Below, piece by piece: positions 18,388-27,008 of a stretch of 64,000 nt of DNA. Source of the stretch: CAVPMN01 sp963706425. GTDB taxonomy: Bacteria > Actinomycetota > Acidimicrobiia > Acidimicrobiales > Acidimicrobilacustridaceae. Every line of letters starts with the position of its first letter. Position 1 is the stretch's first letter. A model generated the notes under the pieces. The model was not told the origin of the DNA and searched no databases. It saw only the letters and a list, made by a program, of their open reading frames with translations. Both the position numbers and the translations under genes were made by a program. The stretch spans positions 248,001-312,000 of the forward strand of contig CAVPMN010000020.1 of assembly GCA_963706425.1 (NCBI GenBank). Direction: 5' to 3'.

Positions 18388-19342
18388 CTAGGTCGGTGCG
18401 GAACGACCCATCAGCTCACCTTTGCGCAGCACCGTGACCGGGCCGTCCTCGCTGACGACGATGACAGTCGCCGCAGGATCGTCATAGCTGTAACGCCGGC
18501 CGGCCGTGTGGCGCATGCCCCGGTAGCCGTCGACGTCGGCCTCGGCGGCGATGCTCGGCACCAGACGCACGCCGAGGTGGCGCAGACCACCGTCGCGGTC
18601 GAACACGGCGGCACCGTCGACCTGGGCCAGCACGTGGCGCAACGGAGCCAGGTCGTAGGCCTCGTTGATGCGAAGGAGTGGCGGCGCGGGTAGCCGCATG
18701 TCGTACGCGGGCGCCGGCGCATCGTCGTCAGGTCGATAGATCAACAGCGCGCCCACGCCCCGGGCGCCGAGGTCGTGCACCGCGAACTCGAGTAGCTCCG
18801 GACAGCACGTGACGATTGCCATGGTCGCTGCACGCTCCCACCGCATCGATCCAGGTGGACACGGGCGGCTCGTGATGCCAGCCGATCCCGTCCCACCGCA
18901 GCACGCCGAACGAACCGACCAGGCGGGCGACGCCGGACGGATGACGTTGCACCAACGTGGCACCCATGGCCTCGGCAAGAACGACCAGGTCTCGTTCGGA
19001 GCCCGCCGGTCGATCGAACACCAGCAGCTCCGCGCCGGCCGCCGACGGCACGACCCAAGTGGACAGGCCGTCGGCGAACCGCCGAGCCGTGTCGAGCGGC
19101 AACTCGCCGGCCGGGCGTCGGGTGATGCCGAGGCTCGTCGCCGGGCCCCAGCGGGTGACATCGGTCGAGGGGGCCACGATCGCCCCGAAGCTGGGGATGC
19201 GACGCTCGTGGATCTTGGGGCGCAGGGCGTAGTCGAGCTCGGCCAGCACCTCTGGCGACCAGTCGAGGGCCAGGCCCTCCTCGTCGAGCTCCTCTCGCAG
19301 CCTCCGCAGACGGCCACCATGTTGCCGGTTGCGTTCTTCCAC
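18388..19342 (-). CDS. DisA_N-type (diadenylate cyclase-like) protein (frame break)
   Basis: About 317 residues. I place the start at GTG 19342 (VEERNRQHGGRLRRLREEL) because longer starts would run into the divergent aidB-like gene. The N-terminal 170 residues form an alpha/beta domain (PSFGAIVAPSTDVTRWG, SVPSAAGAELLVFD). Near 18838 the frame changes, and the C-terminal half carries ARGVGALLIYRP, LRHVLAQVDGAAVFDRDG, MRHTAGRRYSYDDPA and VIVVSEDGPVTVLRKG. DGA and RH are the ATP/metal motifs of DisA_N cyclases, but RHR is RHT here. c-di-AMP synthesis or a related nucleotide reaction is likely but not certain. There is no DisA DNA-binding tail. Confidence 0.7.
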
Positions 19343-19404
19343 GGTGAGCAGGCTACGCCGAAGCGCCCGGCTCGGATCGCGGTGACACGAATAGCCTCGG
19401 AGGT

Positions 19405-21042
19405 ATGACTTCGGCATTCGACACGCATGTCGTCACCAACCAGCCACCTCCACTCGCCGACCACGACGTGTTCGCCTCCGACTCGGCCCTCGCCGAAGGC
19501 GTGAGCCGGGAGGGGGCGGCGTGGGCGTTGCCCGAGCTGAGCCGGCTCGGCGTGAGGGCCGGCTCGCCCTACGCCCAAGAGCTGGGTCGACAGGCCAACG
19601 AGAACCCCCCGGTGCTGCGCACCCACGATCGTTACGGGCATCGCGTCGACGTGGTCCGCTATCACCCGGCCTACCACGAGCTCATGTCGACCGCCGTCAG
19701 CCATGGCCTGCACGCCGCGCCGTGGGCCGACGATCGCGCCGGTACGCATGTGGCCCGGGCGGCCAAGGTCATCGTCTGGTACCAGGTCGACGGTGGACAC
19801 ATCTGTCCGATCTCGATGACCTACTCGGTGGTGCCCGCCCTTCGCCACGCCCCCGACCTGGCCGCCGACTGGGAGCCCCGCCTCACATCGCTCGAGTACG
19901 ACCAGACGAACCGGCCGGTCAACGAGAAGGACGGCGCCACCTGCGGCATGGCGATGACCGAGAAGCAGGGCGGCTCCGACGTGCGGGCCAACAGCACCGT
20001 CGCCGCGCCAACGGCCGACGGCTACCTCCTTACCGGACACAAGTGGTTCTGCTCGGCCCCGATGTCCGACGCCTTCTTGATGCTCGCCAACGCGCCCGAC
20101 GGCCTCACCTGCTTCCTCGTCCCACGGTGGCGGCCCGACGGCAGCCGCAACCCCATCCGCATCCAGCGCCTGAAAGACAAGTTGGGCGACCGCTCAAACG
20201 CCTCGAGCGAGATCGAGCTGCTCGACACGTGGGGCGCGAGGGTCGGTGACGAGGGAGCCGGGGTGCGCACCATCATCGAGATGGTCAACCACACGCGCCT
20301 CGACTGCGTGCTCGGGTCGACGGCTGTGATGCGCCAAGGCGTGGCTCAGGCCACCTGGCACACGCATCACCGAGCCGCGTTCGGCCGGCAGCTCGACGAG
20401 CAGCCACTGATGACCAACGTGCTCGCCGATCTGGCCCTCGAGTCGGAGGCGGCGACTGCAGCGGCGATGCGCCTCGCCCGCGCCTTCGATGCCGATCGCG
20501 ACGACGAGCACGAGCAGCTCCTCAAGCGGTTGGCGACTCCGATCGTGAAGTACTGGACCTGCAAGCGGGCGCCGATGCACGCCGCTGAATCGCTCGAGTG
20601 CCTCGGCGGGGCGGGCTATGTCGAGGAGTCCGACCTGCCTCGCCTCTTCCGTCAGAGCCCGCTCAACGGCGTGTGGGAGGGGTCGGGGAACGTCATGTGC
20701 CTCGACGTGCTGCGCGCCATGGCCCGGGCTCCGGAGTCGCTCGACGCGTGGTGGACCGAGGTCGATCGGGCTGCAGGCGCCGACTCGCGCCTGGACGAGG
20801 CGGCCGCCTCACTTCGCAAGGAGCTGACCGACCTGTCCGATGCCGAGACCCGCGCTCGTCGTCTCGTCGAGCAGATGGCCACGCTCTTCGCCGGGTCGTT
20901 GCTCGTACGCCACGCCCCCGCCCCGGTGGCCGACGCCTATTGCGCCAGCCGGCTGGGCGACGACCACGGCCGGGCGTTCGGCACCCTTCCGCCACACGTC
21001 GACCGACAGGCCATCATCGACCGCGCCCGCCCCCAGCCCTGA
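19405..21042 (+). CDS. aidB: AidB-like acyl-CoA dehydrogenase
   Basis: 545 residues, longer than a standard acyl-CoA dehydrogenase and of AidB length. The N-terminal block TNQPPPLADHDVFASDSALAE and REGAAWALPELSRLG are AidB hallmarks. The flavin-site strand GMAMTEKQGGSDVRANST, the middle beta domain YLLTGHKWFCSAPMSDAF and the C-terminal helical domain with ECLGGAGYVEESDLPRLFRQSPLNGVWEGSGNVMCLD follow. In E. coli AidB is an FAD protein that binds DNA and protects against alkylation damage; a role in stress protection suits this region. Acyl-CoA oxidation of an unusual substrate is the alternative. It is divergent from the DisA-like gene. Confidence 0.85.
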   Translation: MTSAFDTHVVTNQPPPLADHDVFASDSALAEGVSREGAAWALPELSRLGVRAGSPYAQELGRQANENPPVLRTHDRYGHRVDVVRYHPAYHELMSTAVSHGLHAAPWADDRAGTHVARAAKVIVWYQVDGGHICPISMTYSVVPALRHAPDLAADWEPRLTSLEYDQTNRPVNEKDGATCGMAMTEKQGGSDVRANSTVAAPTADGYLLTGHKWFCSAPMSDAFLMLANAPDGLTCFLVPRWRPDGSRNPIRIQRLKDKLGDRSNASSEIELLDTWGARVGDEGAGVRTIIEMVNHTRLDCVLGSTAVMRQGVAQATWHTHHRAAFGRQLDEQPLMTNVLADLALESEAATAAAMRLARAFDADRDDEHEQLLKRLATPIVKYWTCKRAPMHAAESLECLGGAGYVEESDLPRLFRQSPLNGVWEGSGNVMCLDVLRAMARAPESLDAWWTEVDRAAGADSRLDEAAASLRKELTDLSDAETRARRLVEQMATLFAGSLLVRHAPAPVADAYCASRLGDDHGRAFGTLPPHVDRQAIIDRARPQP

Positions 21043-21058
21043 CGTCACGCCAACCTCC

Positions 21059-21108
21059 GTTCTGGCAGGTCAAACCCACACCCTGGCACGGGTTTCGCCT
21101 GCCGGAAC
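21059..21108. terminator. Long hairpin between convergent genes
   Basis: Arms 21059-21077 (GTTCTGGCAGG..AAACCC) and 21090-21108 (GGGTTT..CCTGCCGGAAC) pair with two mismatches around a 12-base loop. It separates the aidB-like gene from the methyltransferase gene that ends at 21119. Confidence 0.7.
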
Positions 21109-21118
21109 GCGCAGATCG

Positions 21119-21862
21119 TCAGGCGAGCGGCCGGTGACCGACGAACACCTCGCGAGGCGGACGGTCTTCGTCGGTCTCCTCCATCACCGCGGTCGGCTCG
21201 AAGCCGACCTCCTCGAGCAGGCGCAGCCAGGTCTCCCGCCCGAACAAGCCCGTGGTGTGGGCCTCGTGGGCGATCTGCGTGGTGCCGTCGGCCTCGCGGA
21301 GCACGAAGGTGTAGTCGACCACCATCTGCGTGTCCCCGGGCGCAGGATCGTGAGACCACTCGAGGTAGCGCACCCCCCTGCCGTCGGCATCGTCAGTGCC
21401 GCCGTGGTCAGTGCCGGCAACGAATGACTCGGCGGTGTGATCGGGCAGAAGCACCGTCACACCACCGGGCCGACAGTGCTCGAACGCCGTGATGATCGCG
21501 GCGCGGAGATCGTCCTCGGTGGTCATGTAGTCGATGGCGTCGTGCACGAAGACCGCATCGAACTGTCGCCCGAGTCGAACAGTGCGCATGTCAGCTTGGT
21601 GGTGCTCACTGTCGGGATTCAGCTGGCGGGACACGTCGAGCATCGCTGCCGACAGGTCGACCAAGGTCATGGCGAAGTGCTGCGACAGAAACGCAGCGTT
21701 GTTGCCCCCGCCGCTGCCCAGCTCGAGCACCTCGCGCACCGGGATGGCGGCGGACCGCAAGAGGTCAGCTGCGAACGCGGCCTCTTCCCGATAGTCCTCC
21801 ACCGGTGAGATCAAGGGCCACCAGGGAGCCAGGTCGCCGTAGAAGCGTTGCTGCTCAGGCAT
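21119..21862 (-). CDS. Class I SAM-dependent methyltransferase
   Basis: 247 residues from ATG 21862 (MPEQQRFYGDLAPWWPLISP). Motif I is VLELGSGGGNNAAF, motif II has LVDLSAAMLDVSRQ, and the acidic motif is FDAVFVHDAIDYM. The post-I helix and CRPGGVTVLLPDHT complete the Rossmann fold. The C-terminal half carries strands (RYLEWSHDPAPGD, VVDYTFVLREADG) seen in small-molecule methyltransferases. The target is unknown. The gene converges on aidB with a terminator between, and its upstream side is divergent from a small membrane gene. Confidence 0.88.
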   Translation of the reverse strand: MPEQQRFYGDLAPWWPLISPVEDYREEAAFAADLLRSAAIPVREVLELGSGGGNNAAFLSQHFAMTLVDLSAAMLDVSRQLNPDSEHHQADMRTVRLGRQFDAVFVHDAIDYMTTEDDLRAAIITAFEHCRPGGVTVLLPDHTAESFVAGTDHGGTDDADGRGVRYLEWSHDPAPGDTQMVVDYTFVLREADGTTQIAHEAHTTGLFGRETWLRLLEEVGFEPTAVMEETDEDRPPREVFVGHRPLA

Positions 21863-21932
21863 CAGATGCACCCATCTGCTCGACGCCGCCAATGCGGCCA
21901 GAACGTAGCTCGGCCGAGCGGGGCGCCGTTCG

Positions 21933-21958
21933 GTCTTGACCCCGAGGGAACGGGTAGG
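21933..21958 (+). promoter_or_regulatory. Possible alternative-sigma (SigB/SigF-like) promoter
   Basis: GGTCTT at 21933-21938 and GGGTAG at 21953-21958 with a 14-base spacer resemble the GTTT and GGGTA elements of actinobacterial SigB/SigF promoters. It would start transcription about 25 bases before the small membrane protein gene. The -35 match is imperfect. Confidence 0.3.
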
Positions 21959-21988
21959 GGCCAGCGGTCCCCTAGCAAGGAGCCCCTC

Positions 21989-22351
21989 ATGGCCTTTCAT
22001 CCCGTCCGACGATTGACCCGCATGGCGTTGGTGGCCGGCATCGGTGCGGCGGCCGGCTACTTCCTCGACAAGGACCAGGGCCAAGCACGACGACGCCAGG
22101 TGCAGGAGCGAGTGAAGGCGTTCGCCGAGTCGGCGGGCGGCGGCTCCTCAGGCACTCCCGACGGGTCGGCCCGTCCCGATGCGGACTTGTTCCCTTCGCC
22201 CTCACCAGCGACCGCCGCAGCCGGGTACGTCGCCCCCCAGCCCGAGCCCGGTCAGTCCCCAGAGGGTCGGGATCAGAGCAGTTCAGGCGCGACCGTTGCG
22301 GCGAACCAAGGCGACGTCCTGAGCGTCACACACCCGGATCGTCGAGCCTGA
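21989..22351 (+). CDS. Small YtxH-like membrane-anchored protein
   Basis: 120 residues from ATG 21989, with AAGGAG at a good distance upstream. The N-terminus MAFHPVRRLTRMALVAGIGAAAGYFLDKDQGQARRRQVQERV has a short hydrophobic helix followed by a basic stretch, like YtxH-type stress proteins. The rest is a disordered Pro/Ser/Ala tail. No enzyme motif is present. The sigma-B-like promoter and its place at the end of the stress island suggest a general stress role, which is inference. Confidence 0.65.
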   Translation: MAFHPVRRLTRMALVAGIGAAAGYFLDKDQGQARRRQVQERVKAFAESAGGGSSGTPDGSARPDADLFPSPSPATAAAGYVAPQPEPGQSPEGRDQSSSGATVAANQGDVLSVTHPDRRA

Positions 22352-22466
22352 CGACCACCGCACATCAGATGGGCGGGGAGGCCACGGAAGGGCGCGGCTT
22401 CGCGACGACGCCACGCTGGTCCTGCTCTCGTGGCTCGGGGACTCCTGAGGTGGCACGCTCTTCGCC

Positions 22467-23219
22467 ATGACCATCACGATCGACCGGCTCGATTGCGGCA
22501 CGCTCACCGCGGCAAGCGCCATGTTCGAGTCGGGAGGGTCCGATGCGCCGGTCACCGTGCCGGTGCCTGCCTGGCTGATCCGGCATCCTCGCGGCAACGT
22601 GCTGTTCGACTGCGGCATGCACCCCGACCTGACCACACCTGGCCCCCTGCTCGACGTGGTGTCGCTGTTCTTCACCGTCGGTCTCGACGACGACCAGCTC
22701 ATCGGACGAGCCCTGGCCACCACCGGGGTCTCTCCACACGAGATCGATCTGGTCGTGCTCTCCCATCTGCACTTCGATCACGCCGGCGGGCTGGTCGAGC
22801 TCCCCGAGGCGCGGCTGGTCGTCCAGGGCGTCGAGTGGCACGCCGGTTTCGACAGCGACCTCGAGGCGGCCAACAGCTTTCGCCGCGACGACTACGACCT
22901 CGGCCACGACGTGCTCGCGGTCGACGGCGAGCACGACCTCTTCGGGGACGGCCTGGTGACCTGCGTGCCCACGCCGGGACACACCCCTGGACATCAGTCG
23001 TTGCGGGTCAGGCTCGCCGACCGTGAGGTGGTGCTCTGCGGCGACTGCGCGTACTTCGAGCGCACACTCGACGGCGGACCACTCCCCCCGATCAGCTACG
23101 ACCCGGCATCCCAGGCCGACAGCATCGCGATGCTTCGTTCGATGAGGGCCCAGGGCACCACGCTCGTGCCGGGACACGACTCACTCGCGTTCGCGGCGCT
23201 GCCGCCCCAACTCGTCTAG
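22467..23219 (+). CDS. MBL-fold hydrolase, N-acyl homoserine lactonase-like
   Basis: 250 residues from ATG 22467. The zinc motif SHLHFDHAGG lies around residues 99-107, followed by later metal ligands in CVPTPGHTPGHQSL and VVLCGDCAYFERTL. An early strand PVPAWLIRHPRGNVLFDCGMHPDL is typical of AHL-lactonase-like family members such as AttM/AiiA relatives. The family opens lactones or other cyclic esters; quorum quenching is possible but cannot be claimed from sequence. It is the first of four same-strand genes (EthD, cupin, VOC) that look like a small catabolic cluster. Confidence 0.87.
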   Translation: MTITIDRLDCGTLTAASAMFESGGSDAPVTVPVPAWLIRHPRGNVLFDCGMHPDLTTPGPLLDVVSLFFTVGLDDDQLIGRALATTGVSPHEIDLVVLSHLHFDHAGGLVELPEARLVVQGVEWHAGFDSDLEAANSFRRDDYDLGHDVLAVDGEHDLFGDGLVTCVPTPGHTPGHQSLRVRLADREVVLCGDCAYFERTLDGGPLPPISYDPASQADSIAMLRSMRAQGTTLVPGHDSLAFAALPPQLV

Positions 23220-23262
23220 CGACGGACGGCCGACGCGACGCCACCGACGCTAGGGTCTCGCC

Positions 23263-23547
23263 ATGATCCGATTGAGCGTTCTCTATCCGGCCACCGAGGG
23301 TGCGACCTTCGACCACGACTACTACCGCGACAAGCACGTCCCGCTTGCGGTGAGCGCCTGGGGCCTCGACGGGGCCGAGATCGACAAGGGCATCGACGGG
23401 CCCTATGTGGCTGCGGTGCACTTCCGCTTCGAATCGATGGACGCGCTCGGCGCCGCCATGGCCGGCGAAGGCACCGCCGCGGTGCTGGGCGACGTGGTCA
23501 ACTACACCACCATCGCACCCGTGCTGCAGACGAGCGAGATCGTCTGA
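23263..23547 (+). CDS. EthD family protein
   Basis: 94 residues. The opening MIRLSVLYPATEGATFDHDYYRDKHVPLA has the ferredoxin-like strand and the DxxYYxxxH pattern of the EthD superfamily. The second half, VAAVHFRFESMDALGAAMAGEG, repeats the barrel half. EthD-like proteins are small dimeric barrels found with ether- and steroid-degrading enzymes; their reaction is unclear. The gene follows the lactonase-like gene after 43 bp and precedes the cupin gene by 28 bp. Confidence 0.85.
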   Translation: MIRLSVLYPATEGATFDHDYYRDKHVPLAVSAWGLDGAEIDKGIDGPYVAAVHFRFESMDALGAAMAGEGTAAVLGDVVNYTTIAPVLQTSEIV

Positions 23548-23575
23548 GGCTCGGCCCGCCGAGCCACGTCTCCTC

Positions 23576-24127
23576 GTGAACGAGCCGCCGAGCGAGCCGC
23601 GAGCACCCGGGCTCGAACCAGTGTTTCGCCATCTCGACGACGCCGACGTGCCCTGGCAGCAGTGTCGCCGCCAGCGCAACGCCGACGGCACCGAGTCGTC
23701 GGTCTGGGAGAAGTGGCTGGCGTTCTCGCCTGATCCGCAGTACCTGTCGCTCTACGCCCGCTACGACCCGGGCATGATCGTGCGGCGCCACGGGCACTAC
23801 AGCCCCCACGTGGTGTTCGTGCTCGAGGGCGAGCTGTGGGTCGACGACCGCCGCTGCCCGGCCGGCACCCACATCGAGTTGCCCCTGGGCGCCGCGTTCG
23901 GTCCCCTGCGCGCCGGTGCGGAGGGGGCCGTGCTCTTCGAGGTCATGATGGGCGACCCCCGCTCGTGGGGCGACCAACCGGCGCGCTTCGACGAGGTGCT
24001 GGCCGAGCACGGCGTCGAGCCGCTGCCCGACGTCGCCCTCGACTATCCGCCCTGGCTCGAGGACCTTCGGGCCCACTGGAACCCAGGTGGTCAGCCCGAC
24101 CAGACCCCGTCCGATCGGAGCGAGTAG
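23576..24127 (+). CDS. Cupin domain protein
   Basis: 183 residues from GTG 23576. The cupin core is LYARYDPGMIVRRHGHYSPHVVFVLEGELWVDD, giving the first His pair and Glu, then IELPLGAAFGPLRAGAEGAVLFEVMM as the second motif. An N-terminal extension of 60 residues contains FRHLDDADVPWQQC and W-rich elements. Such single-domain cupins bind a metal and act as dioxygenases, isomerases or sensors. It sits between EthD and VOC genes in a same-strand cluster, which suggests turnover of a small organic molecule. Confidence 0.85.
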   Translation: MNEPPSEPRAPGLEPVFRHLDDADVPWQQCRRQRNADGTESSVWEKWLAFSPDPQYLSLYARYDPGMIVRRHGHYSPHVVFVLEGELWVDDRRCPAGTHIELPLGAAFGPLRAGAEGAVLFEVMMGDPRSWGDQPARFDEVLAEHGVEPLPDVALDYPPWLEDLRAHWNPGGQPDQTPSDRSE

Positions 24128-24144
24128 GGCTCTACCCTGACCAC

Positions 24145-24733
24145 ATGGGCCAACCGAACGATCAACCCCGGTGGCGCGGCGTCAACCACCTCGCCCTCGT
24201 CACCCACGACATGGACGCGCACTGTGCGCTTCTACCACGGGGTGCTGGGCGCCCGACTGGTGGCCACCATCGGCACGCCCGACTTTCGCCACTACTTCTT
24301 CGAGATCGGCCCCACCAACACGGTGGCCTTCTTCGAGTACTCGAACGAGCCGGCCGAGCCGTTCGCCAAGCAGGCGGGCGTGCCCGATCCCCGGGCAGCC
24401 CAGTTCGACCATGTGTCGCTCGACCTCGCCGACGAGGCAGCACTCGAAGACCTGCAGGCCCGGCTGAAGGCGTTCGACTGCGAGGTCACCGATGTGATCG
24501 ATCACGGGTTCGTGCGATCGATCTACTTCACCGATCCGAACGGCATCGCCCTCGAGGCGTCGTGGTGGGTGCGCGACGCCACCGCCGTCGAGTCGAACTT
24601 CGACGACGAGATGCTGTTCAGCGACCACGATCCGGTGCCGGCAGTGCGTGAGCTGATCGCAACCGGCGAGTTGGCGTCGACTCCTTCCACCTCACTGGTG
24701 CACGACACCGACGACGTGGTCGACCCCGCCTGA
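24145..24733 (+). CDS. VOC (glyoxalase/dioxygenase) family protein (frame break)
   Basis: About 195 residues. ATG 24145 begins MGQPNDQPRWRGVNHLALVT, with the first VOC metal His in NHLAL. An extra base near 24217 moves the frame to TVRFYHGVLGARLVATIG. The rest is intact, with FFEIGPTNTVAFFEY, FDHVSLDLADEAAL and the second-module YFTDPNGIALEASWWV, where Glu closes the metal site. VOC enzymes include extradiol dioxygenases, epimerases and resistance proteins; this one cannot be placed further. It ends the MBL-EthD-cupin-VOC run. Confidence 0.8.
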
Positions 24734-24764
24734 GCGCGCCGCCGCGCACCGTGCCTGGCGCGCG

Positions 24765-25097
24765 CTACGGCTCGACCACGATCCAACCGCGCCGTTGCAG
24801 CTCCGCGGCGAGCACGTCGGTCGGCATCTTGCGCAGGGCGGCCTGCTGGGTGGCGGTGCGTCGATCGACGGGCGCCGGGGCCTCGGGTGGCTCGGCCCCG
24901 TCGGCTTCGGCCTCGAGACGGGCGATGAGCTCGTCGGCCTCGTCGCGGGTGAACTTGCCGCCGGCCTGGCGCTGGGTGAGGCCGAGCGGACCACGGGCAT
25001 CACGGAAGTCGACGTGCCCGGCCGCGTGCAGCAGCGCCGTGAGCTGCTGCACCTGGCGACCCGTCGCCGGCGGACCCGATGCTTGCCCGAATGCCAT
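24765..25097 (-). CDS. Small conserved hypothetical protein
   Basis: 110 residues with an intact frame. It is helical and charged: PATGRQVQQLTALLHAAGHV, then GLTQRQAGGKFTRDEADELIARLEAE, a linker rich in Pro and Ala, and LRKMPTDVLAAELQRRGWIVV at the end. The last block looks like a small helix-strand unit. I know no name or reaction. It converges on the VOC gene and lies downstream of modC on the same strand, separated from it by 73 bp. Confidence 0.65.
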   Translation of the reverse strand: MAFGQASGPPATGRQVQQLTALLHAAGHVDFRDARGPLGLTQRQAGGKFTRDEADELIARLEAEADGAEPPEAPAPVDRRTATQQAALRKMPTDVLAAELQRRGWIVVEP

Positions 25098-25170
25098 GGC
25101 GACAGTCTCGCAGGCGGGTCTGACAACACCGTGGTTCCGCGCTCAGTCGGGACCGCAGCGAAGTTGCCGA

Positions 25171-26220
25171 TCAGGCGGGATAGGCCACGATCTCGGTGGC
25201 CTTGACGCTCGCCCACACCGTCTCGCCCTCACGCAGGGCCATCTCGGTGCTCGCCGCCAGCGTGATCTCGGCGGTGAGGTCGAGCGGGGCCGCCAGGCGA
25301 ACCCGCACCCGGTCGCCCAGCAGGTCGAGATGCTCGACCACGCTGGGCCACCGGTTTCGCGGGCTGCCCTCGGGTTCGTGACGGTGCAAGGCGACGGCGG
25401 CCGGCGCAACGATGGCGAAGACCTCACCGTGACCGGGCTCGGCGGTGGTGAGAACGGTGCCGGACCCGGTGACGATGTTCGTGCCGTCCGCGAAGCCGCG
25501 AATCAGGTTGGTGCCGATCAGGTCGGCCACATAGCGAGACCTGGGGCGGGTGGTCACCTCCTCGATCGTGCCCGTCTGGGTGACCCGGCCCCGCTCCACG
25601 ATCACCACGTCGTCGGCCAGCGCGAGAGCATCGACGGGATCATGGGTCACCAACACCGTCGGCCCGGCGTAGTCAGCGAGGAACCGGCGTAGGTCGCGAC
25701 GGACCTCGACGCGGGTGCCTGCGTCGAGCGCGGCGAGGGGCTCGTCGAGCAGCAGGGCGCCCGGGTCGGTGGCGAGGGCGCGCGCAAGGGCAACCCGTTG
25801 GGCCTGTCCACCGGACAGGGCCGCCGGCTTGACCCCGGCGTGCTCTCCCATGCCCACCCGCTCGAGCACACCCATCGCCAGGCCCCGAGCCGTCCGCGTC
25901 CCCTGGCCCTGTGCTCGAGGGCCGAAGGCCACGTTGTCGAGCACCGACAGGTGCGGGAACAGCAAGTAGTCCTGGTGCACGATGCCGAGATGGCGACGCT
26001 CGGGCACCACGAACGTGTCGGGCGGACGGTCGAGCACCGTGCCGGCGAGCTCGATCGCGCCACGGTCGATGGCCGCGCTGCCCGCGATGCAGCGCAGCAA
26101 GGTGGTCTTGCCGGCGCCGTTCGGTCCGAGCACCGCCGTGACCGAGCCTGGCTCCACCTCGAACGCCGCCGCGAGGTCGAGCTCACCCAGTTGCAGGCCG
26201 ATGTCGACCGACAGGGTCAT
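25171..26220 (-). CDS. modC: Molybdate ABC transporter ATP-binding protein ModC
   Basis: 349 residues. Walker A GPNGAGKTT lies near residue 33, followed by the Q-loop IVHQDYLLFPHLSV, signature ALSGGQAQRVALARAL, Walker B ALLLDEPLAALD and the switch VLVTHDP. A C-terminal Mop/TOBE-type domain of about 100 residues (VEHLDLLGDRVRVRLAAPLDLTAEI to VWASVKATEIVAYPA) binds oxyanion and marks ModC among ABC proteins. It energises molybdate (possibly tungstate) import. The ATG overlaps the modB stop by ATGA, so the operon is translationally coupled. Confidence 0.93.
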   Translation of the reverse strand: MTLSVDIGLQLGELDLAAAFEVEPGSVTAVLGPNGAGKTTLLRCIAGSAAIDRGAIELAGTVLDRPPDTFVVPERRHLGIVHQDYLLFPHLSVLDNVAFGPRAQGQGTRTARGLAMGVLERVGMGEHAGVKPAALSGGQAQRVALARALATDPGALLLDEPLAALDAGTRVEVRRDLRRFLADYAGPTVLVTHDPVDALALADDVVIVERGRVTQTGTIEEVTTRPRSRYVADLIGTNLIRGFADGTNIVTGSGTVLTTAEPGHGEVFAIVAPAAVALHRHEPEGSPRNRWPSVVEHLDLLGDRVRVRLAAPLDLTAEITLAASTEMALREGETVWASVKATEIVAYPA

Positions 26221-27008
26221 GCGCGCACCAGCCAACGGTCTCGCAGCGTCACCAGCACCACCAGGGAGATCACCAGCAGCAGCAGACTGAGCGCGATGGC
26301 TGCGGCCTGGTCGGTCTCGAGCTCGAGGTAGACCGCCAGCGGCAGCGTCTGGGTGCGCCCCTCGATGTTCCCGGCGAAGGTGATCGTCGCCCCGAACTCA
26401 CCCAGTGCTCGCGCCCATGCCAGCACCGCGCCGGCCGCGACCGACGGCCCGATGAGCGGCAGGGTCACGCGCCGGAACACCGTGAAGCGGCCGGCGCCCA
26501 GATTGGCCGCCGCGTCCTCATATCGCTGGTCGACGCCCCGGAGCGCCGCTTCGACCGTGATGATGTAGAAGGGCATGGCCACGAAGGTGGCCGCGACCAC
26601 GGCCCCGGCGGTCGAGAACGTGAGCTGCACCCCCAGGTGGTCATGCAGCCATCCGCCGAGTGGGCTGCGCAGGCTGAACGCCGCGAGCAGGGCGACACCG
26701 CCGACGACGGGTGGCAGCACCATCGGCAGCAGGATCAGACCTCGAACAAGAGGACGGGCCGGCACCCGCGCCCGCGCCAGACACCAGGCCAGCGGCGTGC
26801 CGAAGACGATCGACAACGCCATGGCCGACAGCGAGCAGATGAGAGAGAGCCGCAGCGCGGCGAGGGCCTGGTCAGACGTGAGATCCGACCACAGCGTCGA
26901 CCACTCGGCGCGCTGCAGGATGCCCGCCAACGGGATGGCGAAGAACGCCGCGGTGACCGACGCGATCACGACGACCACGAGCGGAGCACGGCGACGCGCG
27001 CGGTTCAT
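26217..27008 (-). CDS. modB: Molybdate ABC transporter permease ModB
   Basis: 263 residues with about six membrane helices, from VVVVIASVTAAFFAIPLAGIL to LLLLVISLVVLVTL. The permease EAA-type loop DQRYEDAAANLGAGRFTVFRRVTLPLIGPSV, which contacts ModC, is complete. The conserved WARALGEFGATITFAGNIEGRTQTLPLAVY is the best ModB marker. The gene overlaps modA and modC by 4 bp each. It forms the membrane channel of the molybdate importer. Confidence 0.93.
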   Translation of the reverse strand: MNRARRRAPLVVVVIASVTAAFFAIPLAGILQRAEWSTLWSDLTSDQALAALRLSLICSLSAMALSIVFGTPLAWCLARARVPARPLVRGLILLPMVLPPVVGGVALLAAFSLRSPLGGWLHDHLGVQLTFSTAGAVVAATFVAMPFYIITVEAALRGVDQRYEDAAANLGAGRFTVFRRVTLPLIGPSVAAGAVLAWARALGEFGATITFAGNIEGRTQTLPLAVYLELETDQAAAIALSLLLLVISLVVLVTLRDRWLVRA

